From positions 310,001 to 374,000 of the forward strand of contig NZ_JAQPCN010000003.1 in NCBI RefSeq assembly GCF_028464225.1: 64,000 nt of DNA, read 5' to 3'. Every line of letters starts with the position of its first letter. Position 1 is the stretch's first letter. Source of the stretch: Zeaxanthinibacter sp. PT1. GTDB taxonomy: Bacteria > Bacteroidota > Bacteroidia > Flavobacteriales > Flavobacteriaceae. Both the position numbers and the translations under genes were made by a program. This document shows, in pieces, positions 17,361 through 26,113 of this stretch. The notes below the pieces were generated by a model. It was given only the letters and a program-made list of their open reading frames with translations. It did no database searches and was not told where the DNA came from.

Positions 17361-18089
17361 ATGAATATAATTGCAATGATACCCGCAAGGTATGCGGCCT
17401 CAAGGTTCCCGGGTAAATTAATGCAGGATCTCGCCGGGAAGCCGGTCATCCTCAGAACTTACGAGGCGGCGGTGAATACAGGACTTTTTAACGAAGTTTA
17501 CGTGGTTACCGATAGCGAGGTGATTTTTAAAGCTATTGAAGACGCCGGCGGAAAGGCTCTCATGAGTAGTGCGGAACACGCTTGCGGGAGCGACAGGATC
17601 GCAGAGGCAGTGACCCCTATGGAAGTGGATATCATTGTAAACGTTCAGGGGGATGAACCTTTTACAGATAAAGAAAGCCTTGCCGGGGTACTGGAAGTCT
17701 TTAAGAACGACACTACAGAGGAAATAGATCTTGCCTCCCTCATGACTCCTATTACGGACTGGGAGGAAATTGAAAATCCCAATACGGTTAAAGTGATCGT
17801 GGATAACAATAATTTTGCACTCTATTTTTCAAGGTCACCTATTCCTTATCCCAGGAATAAGGACATCCAAATAAGATATTATAAACACAAGGGTATCTAC
17901 GCCTTCCGTAAAAGTGCACTGATGGATTTTCAAAGACTCCCGATGCTCCCCCTGGAAGACGCAGAGAAAGTAGAGGCAATACGTTACCTGGAATACGGTA
18001 AAAAGATAAAAATGGTAGAAACTACTGTAACAGGTATAGAGATAGATACTCCGGAAGACCTGGAAAGAGCAATAGCAGCATGGAATTAG
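17361..18089 (+). CDS. kdsB: 3-deoxy-manno-octulosonate cytidylyltransferase
   Basis: KdsB activates Kdo with CTP to CMP-Kdo for lipopolysaccharide inner-core synthesis. The 242-residue length is typical. The N-terminal nucleotide-binding motif [22 protein letters not shown] is intact (the R-x-x-S-x-R-x-P-x-K pattern), as are the [22 protein letters not shown] and SRSPIPYPR segments. It overlaps the following HAD gene by 10 bases. Its neighbour two genes on is a KdnB-like Kdo 8-oxidase, which suggests the product might act on modified Kdo; see that entry. Confidence 0.96.
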   Translation: MNIIAMIPARYAASRFPGKLMQDLAGKPVILRTYEAAVNTGLFNEVYVVTDSEVIFKAIEDAGGKALMSSAEHACGSDRIAEAVTPMEVDIIVNVQGDEPFTDKESLAGVLEVFKNDTTEEIDLASLMTPITDWEEIENPNTVKVIVDNNNFALYFSRSPIPYPRNKDIQIRYYKHKGIYAFRKSALMDFQRLPMLPLEDAEKVEAIRYLEYGKKIKMVETTVTGIEIDTPEDLERAIAAWN

Positions 18090-18781
18090 ATTTCAGTAAA
18101 ATAAAAGTGATCGGTTTTGATGCGGACGACACCTTGTGGGTTAATGAAACCTATTTCAGGAAGACCGAAGAGGAATTCGCAAAGTTGCTGGATCATTATG
18201 AGACTCCGAACAAAATAGATCAGGAACTCTTTAAGATGGAGATGCGTAACCTGGATATTTACGGTTACGGGATTAAAGGATTTGTGCTCTCTATGATAGA
18301 ATCTGCACTGGAATTGTCTAATCAGAACGTATCCCAGGCAACCATCGCCAAAATCCTGGATCTGGGTAAAAAGATGATCTCTCACCCCGTAGAACTGATC
18401 GATGGCGTTCCGGAAGTCCTGGAGAAACTTAAGGATAATTACAGGCTTATCGTCCTGACCAAAGGTGACCTGCTGGACCAGGAACGAAAACTTGAACGTT
18501 CCGGTTTATCTGCCTACTTTCATCATGTAGAGGTGCTGAGTGATAAAAAAGAGGTGAATTATCAACATCTTTTAGAGCACCTGGAAATCCCTATCGAGGA
18601 GTTTTTAATGATCGGGAATTCATTGAAATCGGACGTGATACCCATCCTGAACCTGGGAGGAAAAGCAGTACATGTACCTTTCCACACAACCTGGGCTCAT
18701 GAAGAAGTGCCGGTGGAAGAACAGACCAATGATCACCTGACCCTGAACAGGATTACCGATATCGTGAAATATTTGAATTGA
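18080..18781 (+). CDS. HAD-superfamily hydrolase
   Basis: A 233-residue phosphatase-fold protein. Motif I is GFDADDTLW (residues 12-20) with the nucleophile and acid aspartates, motif II is LIVLTKG, motif III is the Lys of SDKKEVNY, and motif IV is [12 protein letters not shown], where the usual D-D pair is N-S...D. A helical cap sits between motif I and II (residues 30-105). The gene overlaps kdsB by 10 bases and precedes the KdnB-like gene by 4 bases, so a role in the same sugar pathway is possible, but it is not the small tetrameric KdsC type, which lacks this cap. Substrate unknown. Confidence 0.88.
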   Translation: MELDFSKIKVIGFDADDTLWVNETYFRKTEEEFAKLLDHYETPNKIDQELFKMEMRNLDIYGYGIKGFVLSMIESALELSNQNVSQATIAKILDLGKKMISHPVELIDGVPEVLEKLKDNYRLIVLTKGDLLDQERKLERSGLSAYFHHVEVLSDKKEVNYQHLLEHLEIPIEEFLMIGNSLKSDVIPILNLGGKAVHVPFHTTWAHEEVPVEEQTNDHLTLNRITDIVKYLN

Positions 18782-18785
18782 TCAG

Positions 18786-19913
18786 ATGCAGTTGAAAAAA
18801 GAAATAGGATTGAAGAATCAAATTAAGAGCAAACCCACCCAATACCGGAATTTTCCCATGGTACCGAGGGTCATTTATGGTCCCGGCAGTTTTGGGCAAC
18901 TGGGAGAAATTCTTATGCCGCAGCGGAAAAGTTCTGATGCCCCGGTAATCTTCCTTGTTGATGATGTTTTCGAGGGAGAGGAACTCGCAAGCCGCATTCC
19001 CCTGCTCTTTGATGACCAACTGATTTTTATATCTGCTGATGAAGAACCCAAAACAGAACAGGTAGACGCCCTGGTTTCCAAGTTGCTTTCAGACTATGAA
19101 GAGCTGCCTTCAGGTATTGTCGGTATCGGGGGTGGAACACTATTAGACCTGGCCAAGGCCGTCGCTATAATGCTGACCAATCAAGGTACTGCATCTGATT
19201 ACCAGGGGTGGGACCTGGTCAAAAAGCCTTCGGTCTACCATGTAGGAATTCCCACGATCAGCGGTACCGGGGCAGAAGTTTCAAGAACTACTGTGCTACT
19301 GGGACCGCATAAAAAATTGGGGATCAATTCCGATTACACGCCCTTTGACCAGGTAGTTCTGGATCCGGATTTAGCCCGGGGGGTTCCTGCAGATCAATGG
19401 TTTTATACCGGGATGGATTGTTACATCCATTGTGTGGAATCCTTGAATGGTACCTATCTTAACGCGTTTAGCCAGAGCTATGGGGAAAAAGCCCTGGACC
19501 TGTGTAAAGAGGTTTTCCTGCAAGATCTTCCCGAAGATGAGTCCCGGGAGAAACTAATGATGGCATCCTGGCATGGCGGTATGAGTATCGCGTATTCGCA
19601 GGTAGGGGTGGCTCATGCTATGAGCTATGGACTCTCCTACGTTCTGGGAACCAGGCATGGCATTGGCAACTGCCTGGTATTTCAACATCTTGAAGAATTT
19701 TATCCTGAAGGGGTTGAATTGTTTAAGCAGATGCGGAAAAAACACGGGATACAGTTGCCCGAGGGCATCTGTGCTTCCTTATCGGAACAAGATATGGATA
19801 CCATGGTTTCCGTGGCATTGGGATTAGAACCATTGTGGGAGAATGCATTGGGAAGTGACTGGCGAGATATAATGACCCCATCCCGACTGAAATCCTTGTA
19901 CCAAAAAATCTGA
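18786..19913 (+). CDS. kdnB: Iron-containing alcohol dehydrogenase, KdnB-like (Kdo 8-oxidase)
   Basis: A 375-residue group III metal-dependent alcohol dehydrogenase. The NAD-binding motif GIGGGTLLDLAKAVAI (residues ~115-130) and the metal ligands are visible in GMDCYIHCVES (Asp, His), in GVAHAMSYG (His) and in GTRHGIGNC (His). In Shewanella, KdnB oxidises the 8-OH of Kdo so that KdnA can add an amino group (Kdo8N), and the genes cluster with a kdsB homologue. Here the gene sits two genes behind kdsB, which supports the assignment, but no kdnA-type aminotransferase is present in the window. Another primary alcohol substrate remains possible. Confidence 0.65.
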   Translation: MQLKKEIGLKNQIKSKPTQYRNFPMVPRVIYGPGSFGQLGEILMPQRKSSDAPVIFLVDDVFEGEELASRIPLLFDDQLIFISADEEPKTEQVDALVSKLLSDYEELPSGIVGIGGGTLLDLAKAVAIMLTNQGTASDYQGWDLVKKPSVYHVGIPTISGTGAEVSRTTVLLGPHKKLGINSDYTPFDQVVLDPDLARGVPADQWFYTGMDCYIHCVESLNGTYLNAFSQSYGEKALDLCKEVFLQDLPEDESREKLMMASWHGGMSIAYSQVGVAHAMSYGLSYVLGTRHGIGNCLVFQHLEEFYPEGVELFKQMRKKHGIQLPEGICASLSEQDMDTMVSVALGLEPLWENALGSDWRDIMTPSRLKSLYQKI

Positions 19914-19954
19914 TAGCGGTATCACGCCATTATTTAATTGTAAAAATTCACCTA

Positions 19955-20491
19955 GTGCAGAAACTTGCAGCATTTCTTTTTTATGATCTTATGGGCTGGA
20001 AATTTTCCGGAGCCATGCCGGGAGTAAAAAAGTGTGTGATTATTGTAGCACCCCATACCAGCAACTTTGATTTTATACTCGGTCTGATCGTACGGGAGGT
20101 TTTGCAGCTTAAGATCAACTACATCGGTAAGCACAGTTTGTTCCGTCCTCCCTGGGGTTGGTTTTTCAGGAAAACCGGTGGCACACCGATAGACCGCGGT
20201 AAAAGCAGTGATACTGTTAAAGCCACGGCAAGGATTTTTAAAGAAAGGGAGGAATTCCGATTAGCCCTTTCCCCGGAGGGTACCCGGAAGAAAGTTGATC
20301 AATGGAAAACCGGATTTTATTACATTTCCCTGGCCGCGGAAGTACCCATTGTTATGGTGGCCTTTGATTACGGCAGGAAAGAAGTTAAATACTCTGAGCC
20401 ATTTTACCCCTCAGGTAATATAGAAAACGACTTTATGGTGATTCGTCAATTCTTTGAAGGAGTGGTAGGCAAGGTTGCAGAGCGGAGTTAA
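19955..20491 (+). CDS. 1-acyl-sn-glycerol-3-phosphate acyltransferase-like (PlsC family)
   Basis: A 178-residue acyltransferase with the catalytic HX4D motif VAPHTSNFDF (His34, Asp39), the acceptor-binding GWFFRKTGGTPIDR segment (block II) and the substrate motif SPEGTRKKVDQWKTGF (block III, E-G-T-R). It is shorter than housekeeping PlsC (~240) because the N-terminal membrane helix is reduced, and resembles the compact PlsC-like proteins common in Bacteroidota. The start is a GTG; no ATG occurs upstream of the conserved core. Likely role is membrane phospholipid or lipid-A-like acylation, next to the Kdo genes. Confidence 0.85.
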   Translation: MQKLAAFLFYDLMGWKFSGAMPGVKKCVIIVAPHTSNFDFILGLIVREVLQLKINYIGKHSLFRPPWGWFFRKTGGTPIDRGKSSDTVKATARIFKEREEFRLALSPEGTRKKVDQWKTGFYYISLAAEVPIVMVAFDYGRKEVKYSEPFYPSGNIENDFMVIRQFFEGVVGKVAERS

Positions 20492-20881
20492 TTAGTTCAA
20501 AGGCCCACACTACAAAGAATGATAAAAGAAGTTTAAGATGAACTATATCATGAATCTTCTTAAATTTGTAGTATATTTTACCTTGGAAAAAGCGAAAATA
20601 TTTTCAATGATTTCGTTTTTCAGTAAAAATGCCTGCTACCGGGCAAGACAATAGACATCAACTGTATTCCCCCAAGAATATAACTTAAGAAGCGGCATTT
20701 TGATGATTCAGAATGCATATAAAGCAATGGGAGAATATACATTTTACCTGGTTAACAGGAGTAAGCAAGGCACTGTGATCGGTGCACTTCATATCAAAGC
20801 GATAAATTTAGCGGGGTTTGGAAAACTGGAATTACCTGAAATCTGCCTTAATGTATTTATAAAAACATGTAGCAGAAGCTT
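20492..20881. other. 390-bp intergenic region without a convincing gene
   Basis: AT-rich spacer between the acyltransferase and the PAS-LuxR gene. It holds a 38-codon open frame at 20538-20654 and a 64-codon one at 20703-20894 that overlaps the next start; neither has coding-like features that I can defend. I saw no strong terminator. Degenerate promoter-like boxes (TATATTTT and TACCTTGG near 20572-20586) may serve the LuxR gene. Confidence 0.4.
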
Positions 20882-21628
20882 ATGGGTAAGTTAGAACCTG
20901 GAATACTGGATTTTTTCAACGATATCCGAATAGCACGCGAGCCCGGGTTTTCTACCGGAAGTGACTTGCGTTGGATAGATACATTTCCCCTGGTCCGGGG
21001 AAAACAGGCAATATACGTCGTGGATTGGGATAAGGCCGAGGTAATTTTCAGCCGTGGTATAGGAGAATTATTGGGGTATGCTGCCCGTGAAAAGTTTAAT
21101 CTTACACATTCTGTTCAGCAATATCATCCGGATGATGCCACTATAGTGCAAAGGATTGTCCGCGGATTAGTCAATCATTGCAGCCAGTCAAACAATTCGG
21201 ACCGAAAGGAGTACCTGCATTTGGTTTACCGTATAAAGAAAGCCGATGGAAGCTATATTAAAGTGCTACGGCAGTCTACCGCACATGAAATTGACAGCGA
21301 GGGGCGTTTACTGAGCAATGTCTCTTTTCTTACCGATATTTCCTTCATCGCCAATCACGATAAGGTAGAATGGGATGTATACGCCAATAATTTCGACACT
21401 ACAGCATTAAGAGAAACGGTTTATAAGGAATTCGTAAATTTCTTTACGAAACGTGAACTCGATGTCATAGGTCTGATTGCCAAGGGTGAGACCAACACCC
21501 AGATTGCCGAATCGCTGACCATAAGTAAGCATACGGTAAGTACGCATCGGAAAAATATCCTGGCCAAAAGCCGTTGTTCTAACGCGGCAGATTTATTGGC
21601 ATTCTGTAAAGGCAATGGAATTTTATAA
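20882..21628 (+). CDS. PAS-domain LuxR-family transcriptional regulator
   Basis: A 248-residue cytoplasmic regulator. Residues ~45-160 form a PAS_3-type fold (YVVDWDKAEVIFSRGIGELLGY, then HPDDATIVQRIVRG and the strand VYRIKKADGSYIKVLRQ). Residues ~183-245 form a GerE/LuxR helix-turn-helix: FTKRELDVIGLIAKGETNTQIA, then the recognition helix SKHTVSTHRKNILAK. There is no receiver domain, so a ligand or redox cue is probably sensed through PAS. Similar orphan PAS-LuxR proteins are common in Flavobacteriaceae. The gene is convergent with the LytTR regulator, with 6 bases between their stops. Confidence 0.88.
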   Translation: MGKLEPGILDFFNDIRIAREPGFSTGSDLRWIDTFPLVRGKQAIYVVDWDKAEVIFSRGIGELLGYAAREKFNLTHSVQQYHPDDATIVQRIVRGLVNHCSQSNNSDRKEYLHLVYRIKKADGSYIKVLRQSTAHEIDSEGRLLSNVSFLTDISFIANHDKVEWDVYANNFDTTALRETVYKEFVNFFTKRELDVIGLIAKGETNTQIAESLTISKHTVSTHRKNILAKSRCSNAADLLAFCKGNGIL

Positions 21629-21634
21629 CTGAAA

Positions 21635-22330
21635 TCAGATGTTCTTCAGGGCTTCATCAAGCGCCCCTTTCCTTCTTCTGCTCAGCGGCAGTTTATGACC
21701 TTTAATTTCTATCACGCTGTTATTATAACGCTCTATTTTCACGAGGTTCACAATAAAGGATTTGTGTACCCGTAAAAATTGTTCTTCCGGCAATTCCTTC
21801 TCAAAGGCTTTAAGGCTGGAAAGCACCATGAATTTTGCGTTAGAGGTCACCAGGCGGATATAGTCTCCCATAGCTTCAACCCATTCAATCTGGTCACAGT
21901 TAATACGCGTTTTCTTTTTGTAATCTGTCTTAACGGTGATAAAATTATCCTCGAGCTCTTCGCTGGTCACGTAGCGTAACTGGGTTAATGCTCTCTGTAC
22001 GCTGACAGAGAGGCGTTCCGGGAGCACCGGTTTTTGCAGAAAATCGATCACTTCATAATCAAAGGCCTTCAAGGCGTGTTTACCATGGGCGCTGATGATA
22101 ATAACCATCGGTGGATTCTTGAGTCGGTCAAGTAATTGAAAGCCAGACATACCGGGCATTTCAATATCCAGGAAAACCAGGTCTACTTCATTCTTTTTAA
22201 GGTAACTACGGGCTTCTTTCGGGCTGCCAAAAGTCTGGATTAGATGCAGGGCCGGTTGCCTGTTGAGAAGTTTCGAAATAGCTTCCCTATGGGTAATGGA
22301 ATCGTCAACAAGAATACAACTCAGTTGCAT
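21635..22330 (-). CDS. LytTR-family response regulator
   Basis: A 231-residue LytR/AlgR-type response regulator. The receiver domain (residues 1-120) has the acidic pair VDDS (Asp9, Asp10), phospho-acceptor Asp55 in VFLDIEMPGMSGF, the Ser/Thr switch in VIIISAHG and the Lys of LQKPV. The LytTR DNA-binding domain fills residues ~135-231 (RINCDQIEWVEAMGDYIRLV, FLRVHKSFIVNLVKIERYNN). No sensor histidine kinase of the LytS type is adjacent; the partner is elsewhere. A 7-bp inverted repeat 49 bases upstream may be its own operator. Confidence 0.93.
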   Translation of the reverse strand: MQLSCILVDDSITHREAISKLLNRQPALHLIQTFGSPKEARSYLKKNEVDLVFLDIEMPGMSGFQLLDRLKNPPMVIIISAHGKHALKAFDYEVIDFLQKPVLPERLSVSVQRALTQLRYVTSEELEDNFITVKTDYKKKTRINCDQIEWVEAMGDYIRLVTSNAKFMVLSSLKAFEKELPEEQFLRVHKSFIVNLVKIERYNNSVIEIKGHKLPLSRRRKGALDEALKNI

Positions 22331-22378
22331 TATTTCGTGGTTAGTTACACTAAATTAACCAAGAAGATACTGAGGAGT

Positions 22379-22398
22379 TATACCCTTAGGAGGGTATA
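22379..22398. promoter_or_regulatory. Inverted repeat upstream of the LytTR regulator
   Basis: TATACCC and GGGTATA, separated by 6 bases, form a perfect 7+7 inverted repeat lying 49 bases upstream of the regulator start codon and 71 bases downstream of the yebC stop. It lacks a T tract on either side, so it is more likely an operator than a terminator. Confidence 0.4.
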
Positions 22399-22469
22399 TG
22401 TATAAATGGTAAGGATTCTTTCTCACGAGGTGCAGAATCAGTTATGGATAGTTTTTGTCAGATGGGCAA

Positions 22470-23183
22470 CTATTGCTCTTTCATCGTATGGTAGACATTC
22501 TGTACATCGTCATCCTCTTCAATCTTTTCAAGCAATTTCTCTACATCTTCAGCATCTTCTTCCGACAGTTCTTTAGTCACTTGCGGGATGCGCTCAAAAT
22601 CTGATGACAGGATTTCAATATCCCGGGATTCTAATTCCTTCTGTATGGCACCAAAACTTTCAAAAGGACCATAGATCAGCATATCATCACCGTCTACAAA
22701 TACCTCTTCGGCTCCAAAATCTATAAGATCTAGTTCTAGCTCTTCCGGATCCAGGCCTTCAGCTTTGATCCGGAAATTACAGGTGTGGTCAAACATGAAT
22801 TCTACAGAACCCGAGGTTCCCAGGCTACCGTTACATTTATTGAAGTAGCTTCGGATATTCGCCACTGTACGAGTATTGTTGTCCGTAGCGGTTTCGATCA
22901 GCACGGCAATACCATGGGGGGCATAACCCTCAAATAACACTTGCTTATAATCACCTTGTGACTTATCGGAAGCTCTTTTTATTGCCCTTTCAATGTTGTC
23001 TTTGGGCATATTAACCGCTTTGGCATTCTGGATGACTACCCGCAACCTGGAGTTGGTGTCCGGGTCAGGACCACCTTCCTTGACCGCCATTACGATATCT
23101 TTACCAATGCGGGTGAACGCCTTGGACATAGCCGACCAGCGTTTCATTTTCCGTGCTTTCCTGAATTCAAATGCTCTTCCCAT
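22470..23183 (-). CDS. yebC: YebC/PmpR-family protein (transcriptional regulator or translation factor)
   Basis: A 237-residue protein of the universally distributed YebC family. The N-terminal three-helix part (MGRAFEFRKARKMKRWSAMSKAF) and the middle block VLFEGYAPHGIAVLIETATDN are characteristic, and the acidic C-terminus is normal. The start MGRAFEFRKA differs from the E. coli type MAGHSKW but is the form typical of Bacteroidota. Members act either as DNA-binding regulators or in relieving ribosome stalling at polyproline; the sequence does not tell which. It is followed by the LytTR gene after 139 bases. Confidence 0.93.
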   Translation of the reverse strand: MGRAFEFRKARKMKRWSAMSKAFTRIGKDIVMAVKEGGPDPDTNSRLRVVIQNAKAVNMPKDNIERAIKRASDKSQGDYKQVLFEGYAPHGIAVLIETATDNNTRTVANIRSYFNKCNGSLGTSGSVEFMFDHTCNFRIKAEGLDPEELELDLIDFGAEEVFVDGDDMLIYGPFESFGAIQKELESRDIEILSSDFERIPQVTKELSEEDAEDVEKLLEKIEEDDDVQNVYHTMKEQ

Positions 23184-23249
23184 AGCTTAATTTAGCTGAA
23201 TAATGCTAGCAAAAATAGTACTTTTTAAAATCGACGCAAATCCCTTGGA

Positions 23250-23543
23250 TTACTTGCGGTCTTCGTGGATGATCTGCCATATGCTATGGGCCAGGCGAAA
23301 GTCTTTTTCTGTAATTCCGTCAGCGTCATGCGTGTTTAACCGGATGGTCAGGGTATTGTATATATTGGTCCAGTCCGGGTGGTGTCCTTGTGCCTCACAT
23401 TCAAAGGCAATAAGGGTCATTTTCGAAAATGCATCCCTGAAATCCTTGAATTTAAAAGAGGTCTCGATAGCACCGTCTTTATATACCCAGCCTTCCATTT
23501 TGTCCAGGCGTTCTTCTATGGTACGTTCGTTGAGTTTTTCCAT
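23250..23543 (-). CDS. phhB: 4a-hydroxytetrahydrobiopterin dehydratase (pterin carbinolamine dehydratase)
   Basis: A 97-residue protein that recycles the hydroxylated pterin cofactor of aromatic amino-acid hydroxylases. The signature (E-A-Q-G-H-H-P-D-W-x-N-I-Y-N, then L-N-T-H-D-A-D-G-I-T) is complete, including the two catalytic histidines in GHHPDW and the distal His in THD. Length is standard. Phenylalanine hydroxylase is not in the window. It starts 24 bp after the flavodoxin-like gene on the same strand. Confidence 0.95.
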   Translation of the reverse strand: MEKLNERTIEERLDKMEGWVYKDGAIETSFKFKDFRDAFSKMTLIAFECEAQGHHPDWTNIYNTLTIRLNTHDADGITEKDFRLAHSIWQIIHEDRK

Positions 23544-23567
23544 TATACTTTACATTAAATTTTATTA

Positions 23568-24284
23568 TTAGCGATATTCCGGGTTATTAAAAGCCCAGCG
23601 ATTACCTTCTTCCCAAGCATCCCCGGAATTCCCATAAGCGGGATATCCTCCCTTATCCTTAAGTATTTTAGCCAGGTGCATCAGGTTGTAGGTCATAAAG
23701 GTAGTATTCTTGTTAGTAAATTCATTCTTACGGGCCCCAGATTCTTCGTCCAGGTAACTCGGTCCGGGTCCTATAGGGCCTATCCAGCCCGCATCGGCCT
23801 GAGGAGGGATGGAATAACCAATATGCTGCAGGGCATATTGAATGCTTTTGGCACAATTCTTTACCCCGTCTTCATTCCCGGTAACAATGACTCCACCTGC
23901 TTTTCCATAGTAAATATATTGCCCTTTTTCATTTTTACGAGCAGACATTGCATATAATCTCTCGATCACCTTTGAGCAAACAGACGATCGCTCTCCAAGC
24001 CAGATCGGAGTTCCAATGACGAGGATATCAGCGTCGAGGATGGCTTTAAATATTGAGGGCCACTCATCCAGGTCTAGGCCCTGTTCAGTCATGTCTGGTT
24101 GAACGCCATGAGGAATTTCATGATCTACCACCCGTATGACCTCGACCTCAACGCCTTCAGTTTGCATAATTTTTATGGAGACATCCATCAAACCCTTGGT
24201 ATGACTCTGCCGGGGTGACTTTTTTAATGTGCAATTAAGGAAAACAGCTTTGAGACCCTGAAAATTATTTACTGGATTTTTCAT
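23568..24284 (-). CDS. Flavodoxin-family NAD(P)H-dependent FMN reductase-like protein
   Basis: A 238-residue flavodoxin-fold protein of the NADPH-dependent FMN reductase type. The FMN phosphate loop lies in the N-terminal LNCTLKKSPRQSHTKGL segment, the second FMN loop is VIGTPIWLGERSSVCSKVIERL and a third is VIVTGNEDGVKNC. A conserved C-terminal segment GGYPAYGNSGDAWEEGNRW is common to a subgroup annotated as flavodoxin family protein. It may reduce quinones or free flavins. It is transcribed with the pterin dehydratase. Confidence 0.85.
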   Translation of the reverse strand: MKNPVNNFQGLKAVFLNCTLKKSPRQSHTKGLMDVSIKIMQTEGVEVEVIRVVDHEIPHGVQPDMTEQGLDLDEWPSIFKAILDADILVIGTPIWLGERSSVCSKVIERLYAMSARKNEKGQYIYYGKAGGVIVTGNEDGVKNCAKSIQYALQHIGYSIPPQADAGWIGPIGPGPSYLDEESGARKNEFTNKNTTFMTYNLMHLAKILKDKGGYPAYGNSGDAWEEGNRWAFNNPEYR

Positions 24285-24373
24285 TTGACTATTTTTTACG
24301 AGATATAAAATAGTAAAATGTTAGGCATTTACGATATCATATGAGTTTTAAACTCGATAAGAATATATGTTGA

Positions 24374-25195
24374 TCACTTTAACACATGGTGGTCAATGAT
24401 GTCCTGGAATGAGGTCTGCAGGTTAGCTGGTAACAAGTGGTCCTTAGGAAGTGCGGCCAGGTATCGTTCCTCGTTAGAAGTATATACCCGTTTATAAATA
24501 GGGTTAAAACTACCGATACGTTCTACGATCTCCCGGATAAAATCATCATGATGAACCAGGTCTTTACTTCCCAGGTGGTAGATGCCTCCTAAATCCTGAT
24601 TGATCAGGTAATGCACTTGCTGTGTAAGCCGGTCATCGTTGGTGACATTGATTACGAGGTTAGGAAATACTTCTATGGGCTCATTACTCCAGATAAAGGA
24701 TTTCATCTCCTTGACCCTTGGAGAAGTATTTCCAAAAACCATAGGAACCCTGAGAATTCCATATTTAGAAACAGGCAGGCGCATCAGCATGTTCTCTATC
24801 TTGATCTTAAAACGGCCGTAGATACTATCAGAAAAGGTCTTGTCATATTCGTAAGACGGGAACTTCCTGTAGGCGTCAAATACATTGGCAGACGAAATAA
24901 AATAAAGACGGCAATGATTTTCTGATACGTATTCCACCATATGCTGGTGGGCTAGTACCTGGGCGGGAAAATTTCCTCGAAGCGCTGAGATGATCACATG
25001 TGGTCTGATCTTCTGGAGCAGTTGGACCACATCATCTTCCTGCAGGTCATAACGAAAGAATTGCTTATTGTCTTCAAAAGATCGGCGGGCATTACAATAG
25101 GTGCCGTAGGTATCAAAATAGGGGCATAGTTCTTTGTACAGGGCATTCCCTATAAATCCACTGGCGCCTAATATGAGTATTCTTTTTTTTTCCAA
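24374..25195 (-). CDS. NAD-dependent epimerase/dehydratase (RmlD-like short-chain dehydrogenase)
   Basis: A 273-residue extended SDR protein. The nucleotide loop is ILILGASGFIGNALYKEL (residues 5-22) and the region FISSANVFDA is followed by a Tyr-containing YDKTFSDSIYGRFKIKIE segment that supplies the YxxxK pair (Tyr in SIYGRFK). The pattern is closest to dTDP-4-dehydrorhamnose reductase-like sugar-nucleotide enzymes. Substrate unknown. It starts 3 bases after the glutaminase stop, so it likely shares the glsA-gcvT transcript. Confidence 0.83.
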   Translation of the reverse strand: MEKKRILILGASGFIGNALYKELCPYFDTYGTYCNARRSFEDNKQFFRYDLQEDDVVQLLQKIRPHVIISALRGNFPAQVLAHQHMVEYVSENHCRLYFISSANVFDAYRKFPSYEYDKTFSDSIYGRFKIKIENMLMRLPVSKYGILRVPMVFGNTSPRVKEMKSFIWSNEPIEVFPNLVINVTNDDRLTQQVHYLINQDLGGIYHLGSKDLVHHDDFIREIVERIGSFNPIYKRVYTSNEERYLAALPKDHLLPANLQTSFQDIIDHHVLK

Positions 25196-25198
25196 GTC

Positions 25199-26113
25199 TC
25201 AGAATATACTTAATCCGGTATTGGTGGTCAGTTTTTTAAGTGCGATCATCCCCAGTTTCGAATTTCCTTTTTCATTTAATCCCGGAGACCAGGTGGCTAC
25301 GCAGAACTCGTTAGGCAGAAGGGCCACGATTCCACCACCTACGCCACTTTTACCCGGAAGTCCTATTTCAAAGGCAAATTCTCCTGCTTCGTCATAGAAG
25401 CCGCAGGTAAGCATAATTGCATTCATTCGCTTTACCTGGGGTATGGTCAGGTATTGATTCCCTCTAAGGCATTTCCCCAGGTTCATCAGGGGATAGAAGG
25501 CGTGAGACAACTGCCGGCAAGACATTTCTATGGCACAAAGATCAAAATACAGATCTAATACCTCACCCACTGTATTATGCAGGTTATCAAAGGATTTAAT
25601 CAGGTTGGCAGCCGCGTAGTTCCTGAACCCGGTAGCCTTTTCAGATCGAGCTACATCCAGGTTGTAATTGATCGTAGGGTCGTTAGCGATCTCCCGGATA
25701 TATTGAAGGATCTCTTCCCTGGGATCATCCAATTCTGAGATAAGGACATCGCATATGACAATGGCCCCTGCGTTGATCAGTGGGTTTCGTGGGATACCAT
25801 TCTCATTTTCTAAAAGGGACAGGTCGTTAAAGGGATCCCCGGAGGGCTCCACATCAACCCGCTCCCAAAGCTTTTCTCCCTTAATGGCAAAGGCCATGGC
25901 CAGGCTGAGAACTTTAGAAATACTCTGTATAGAGAATCGCTCCTCCCCGCTACCCGTAATATAAGTTTTGCCGTATTGATCCACCAGTGACATACCGAAC
26001 TTATCAATGGGTACTTTGGCCAATTCCGGGATATAAGTGGCAACAGCCCCCTTATCTTCTATTTCCGTGACCTTGTTATTGATATGTTCAATTACTTTCT
26101 GGAAATCAATCAT
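25199..26113 (-). CDS. glsA: Glutaminase
   Basis: Hydrolyses glutamine to glutamate and ammonia. The 304-residue length and beta-lactamase-like fold are typical; the catalytic Ser-x-x-Lys is in FSIQSISKVLSLAMA, and the NPLINAGAIV, NYLDVARSEKATGFRN and GLPGKSGVGGGI blocks are intact. The start codon overlaps the gcvT stop by one base (TGATG), implying translational coupling to the glycine-cleavage T-protein. Confidence 0.96.
   Translation of the reverse strand: MIDFQKVIEHINNKVTEIEDKGAVATYIPELAKVPIDKFGMSLVDQYGKTYITGSGEERFSIQSISKVLSLAMAFAIKGEKLWERVDVEPSGDPFNDLSLLENENGIPRNPLINAGAIVICDVLISELDDPREEILQYIREIANDPTINYNLDVARSEKATGFRNYAAANLIKSFDNLHNTVGEVLDLYFDLCAIEMSCRQLSHAFYPLMNLGKCLRGNQYLTIPQVKRMNAIMLTCGFYDEAGEFAFEIGLPGKSGVGGGIVALLPNEFCVATWSPGLNEKGNSKLGMIALKKLTTNTGLSIF

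Noticed and set aside
20538-20654. A 38-codon frame beginning MNYIMNLLKF.
   Set aside because: Too short and too AT-biased to separate from chance; not counted as a gene.
20703-20894. A 63-residue frame in front of, and overlapping, the PAS-LuxR start.
   Set aside because: No family resemblance, no start-site signals, and 13 bases of overlap with a solid gene; left as unassigned intergenic sequence.
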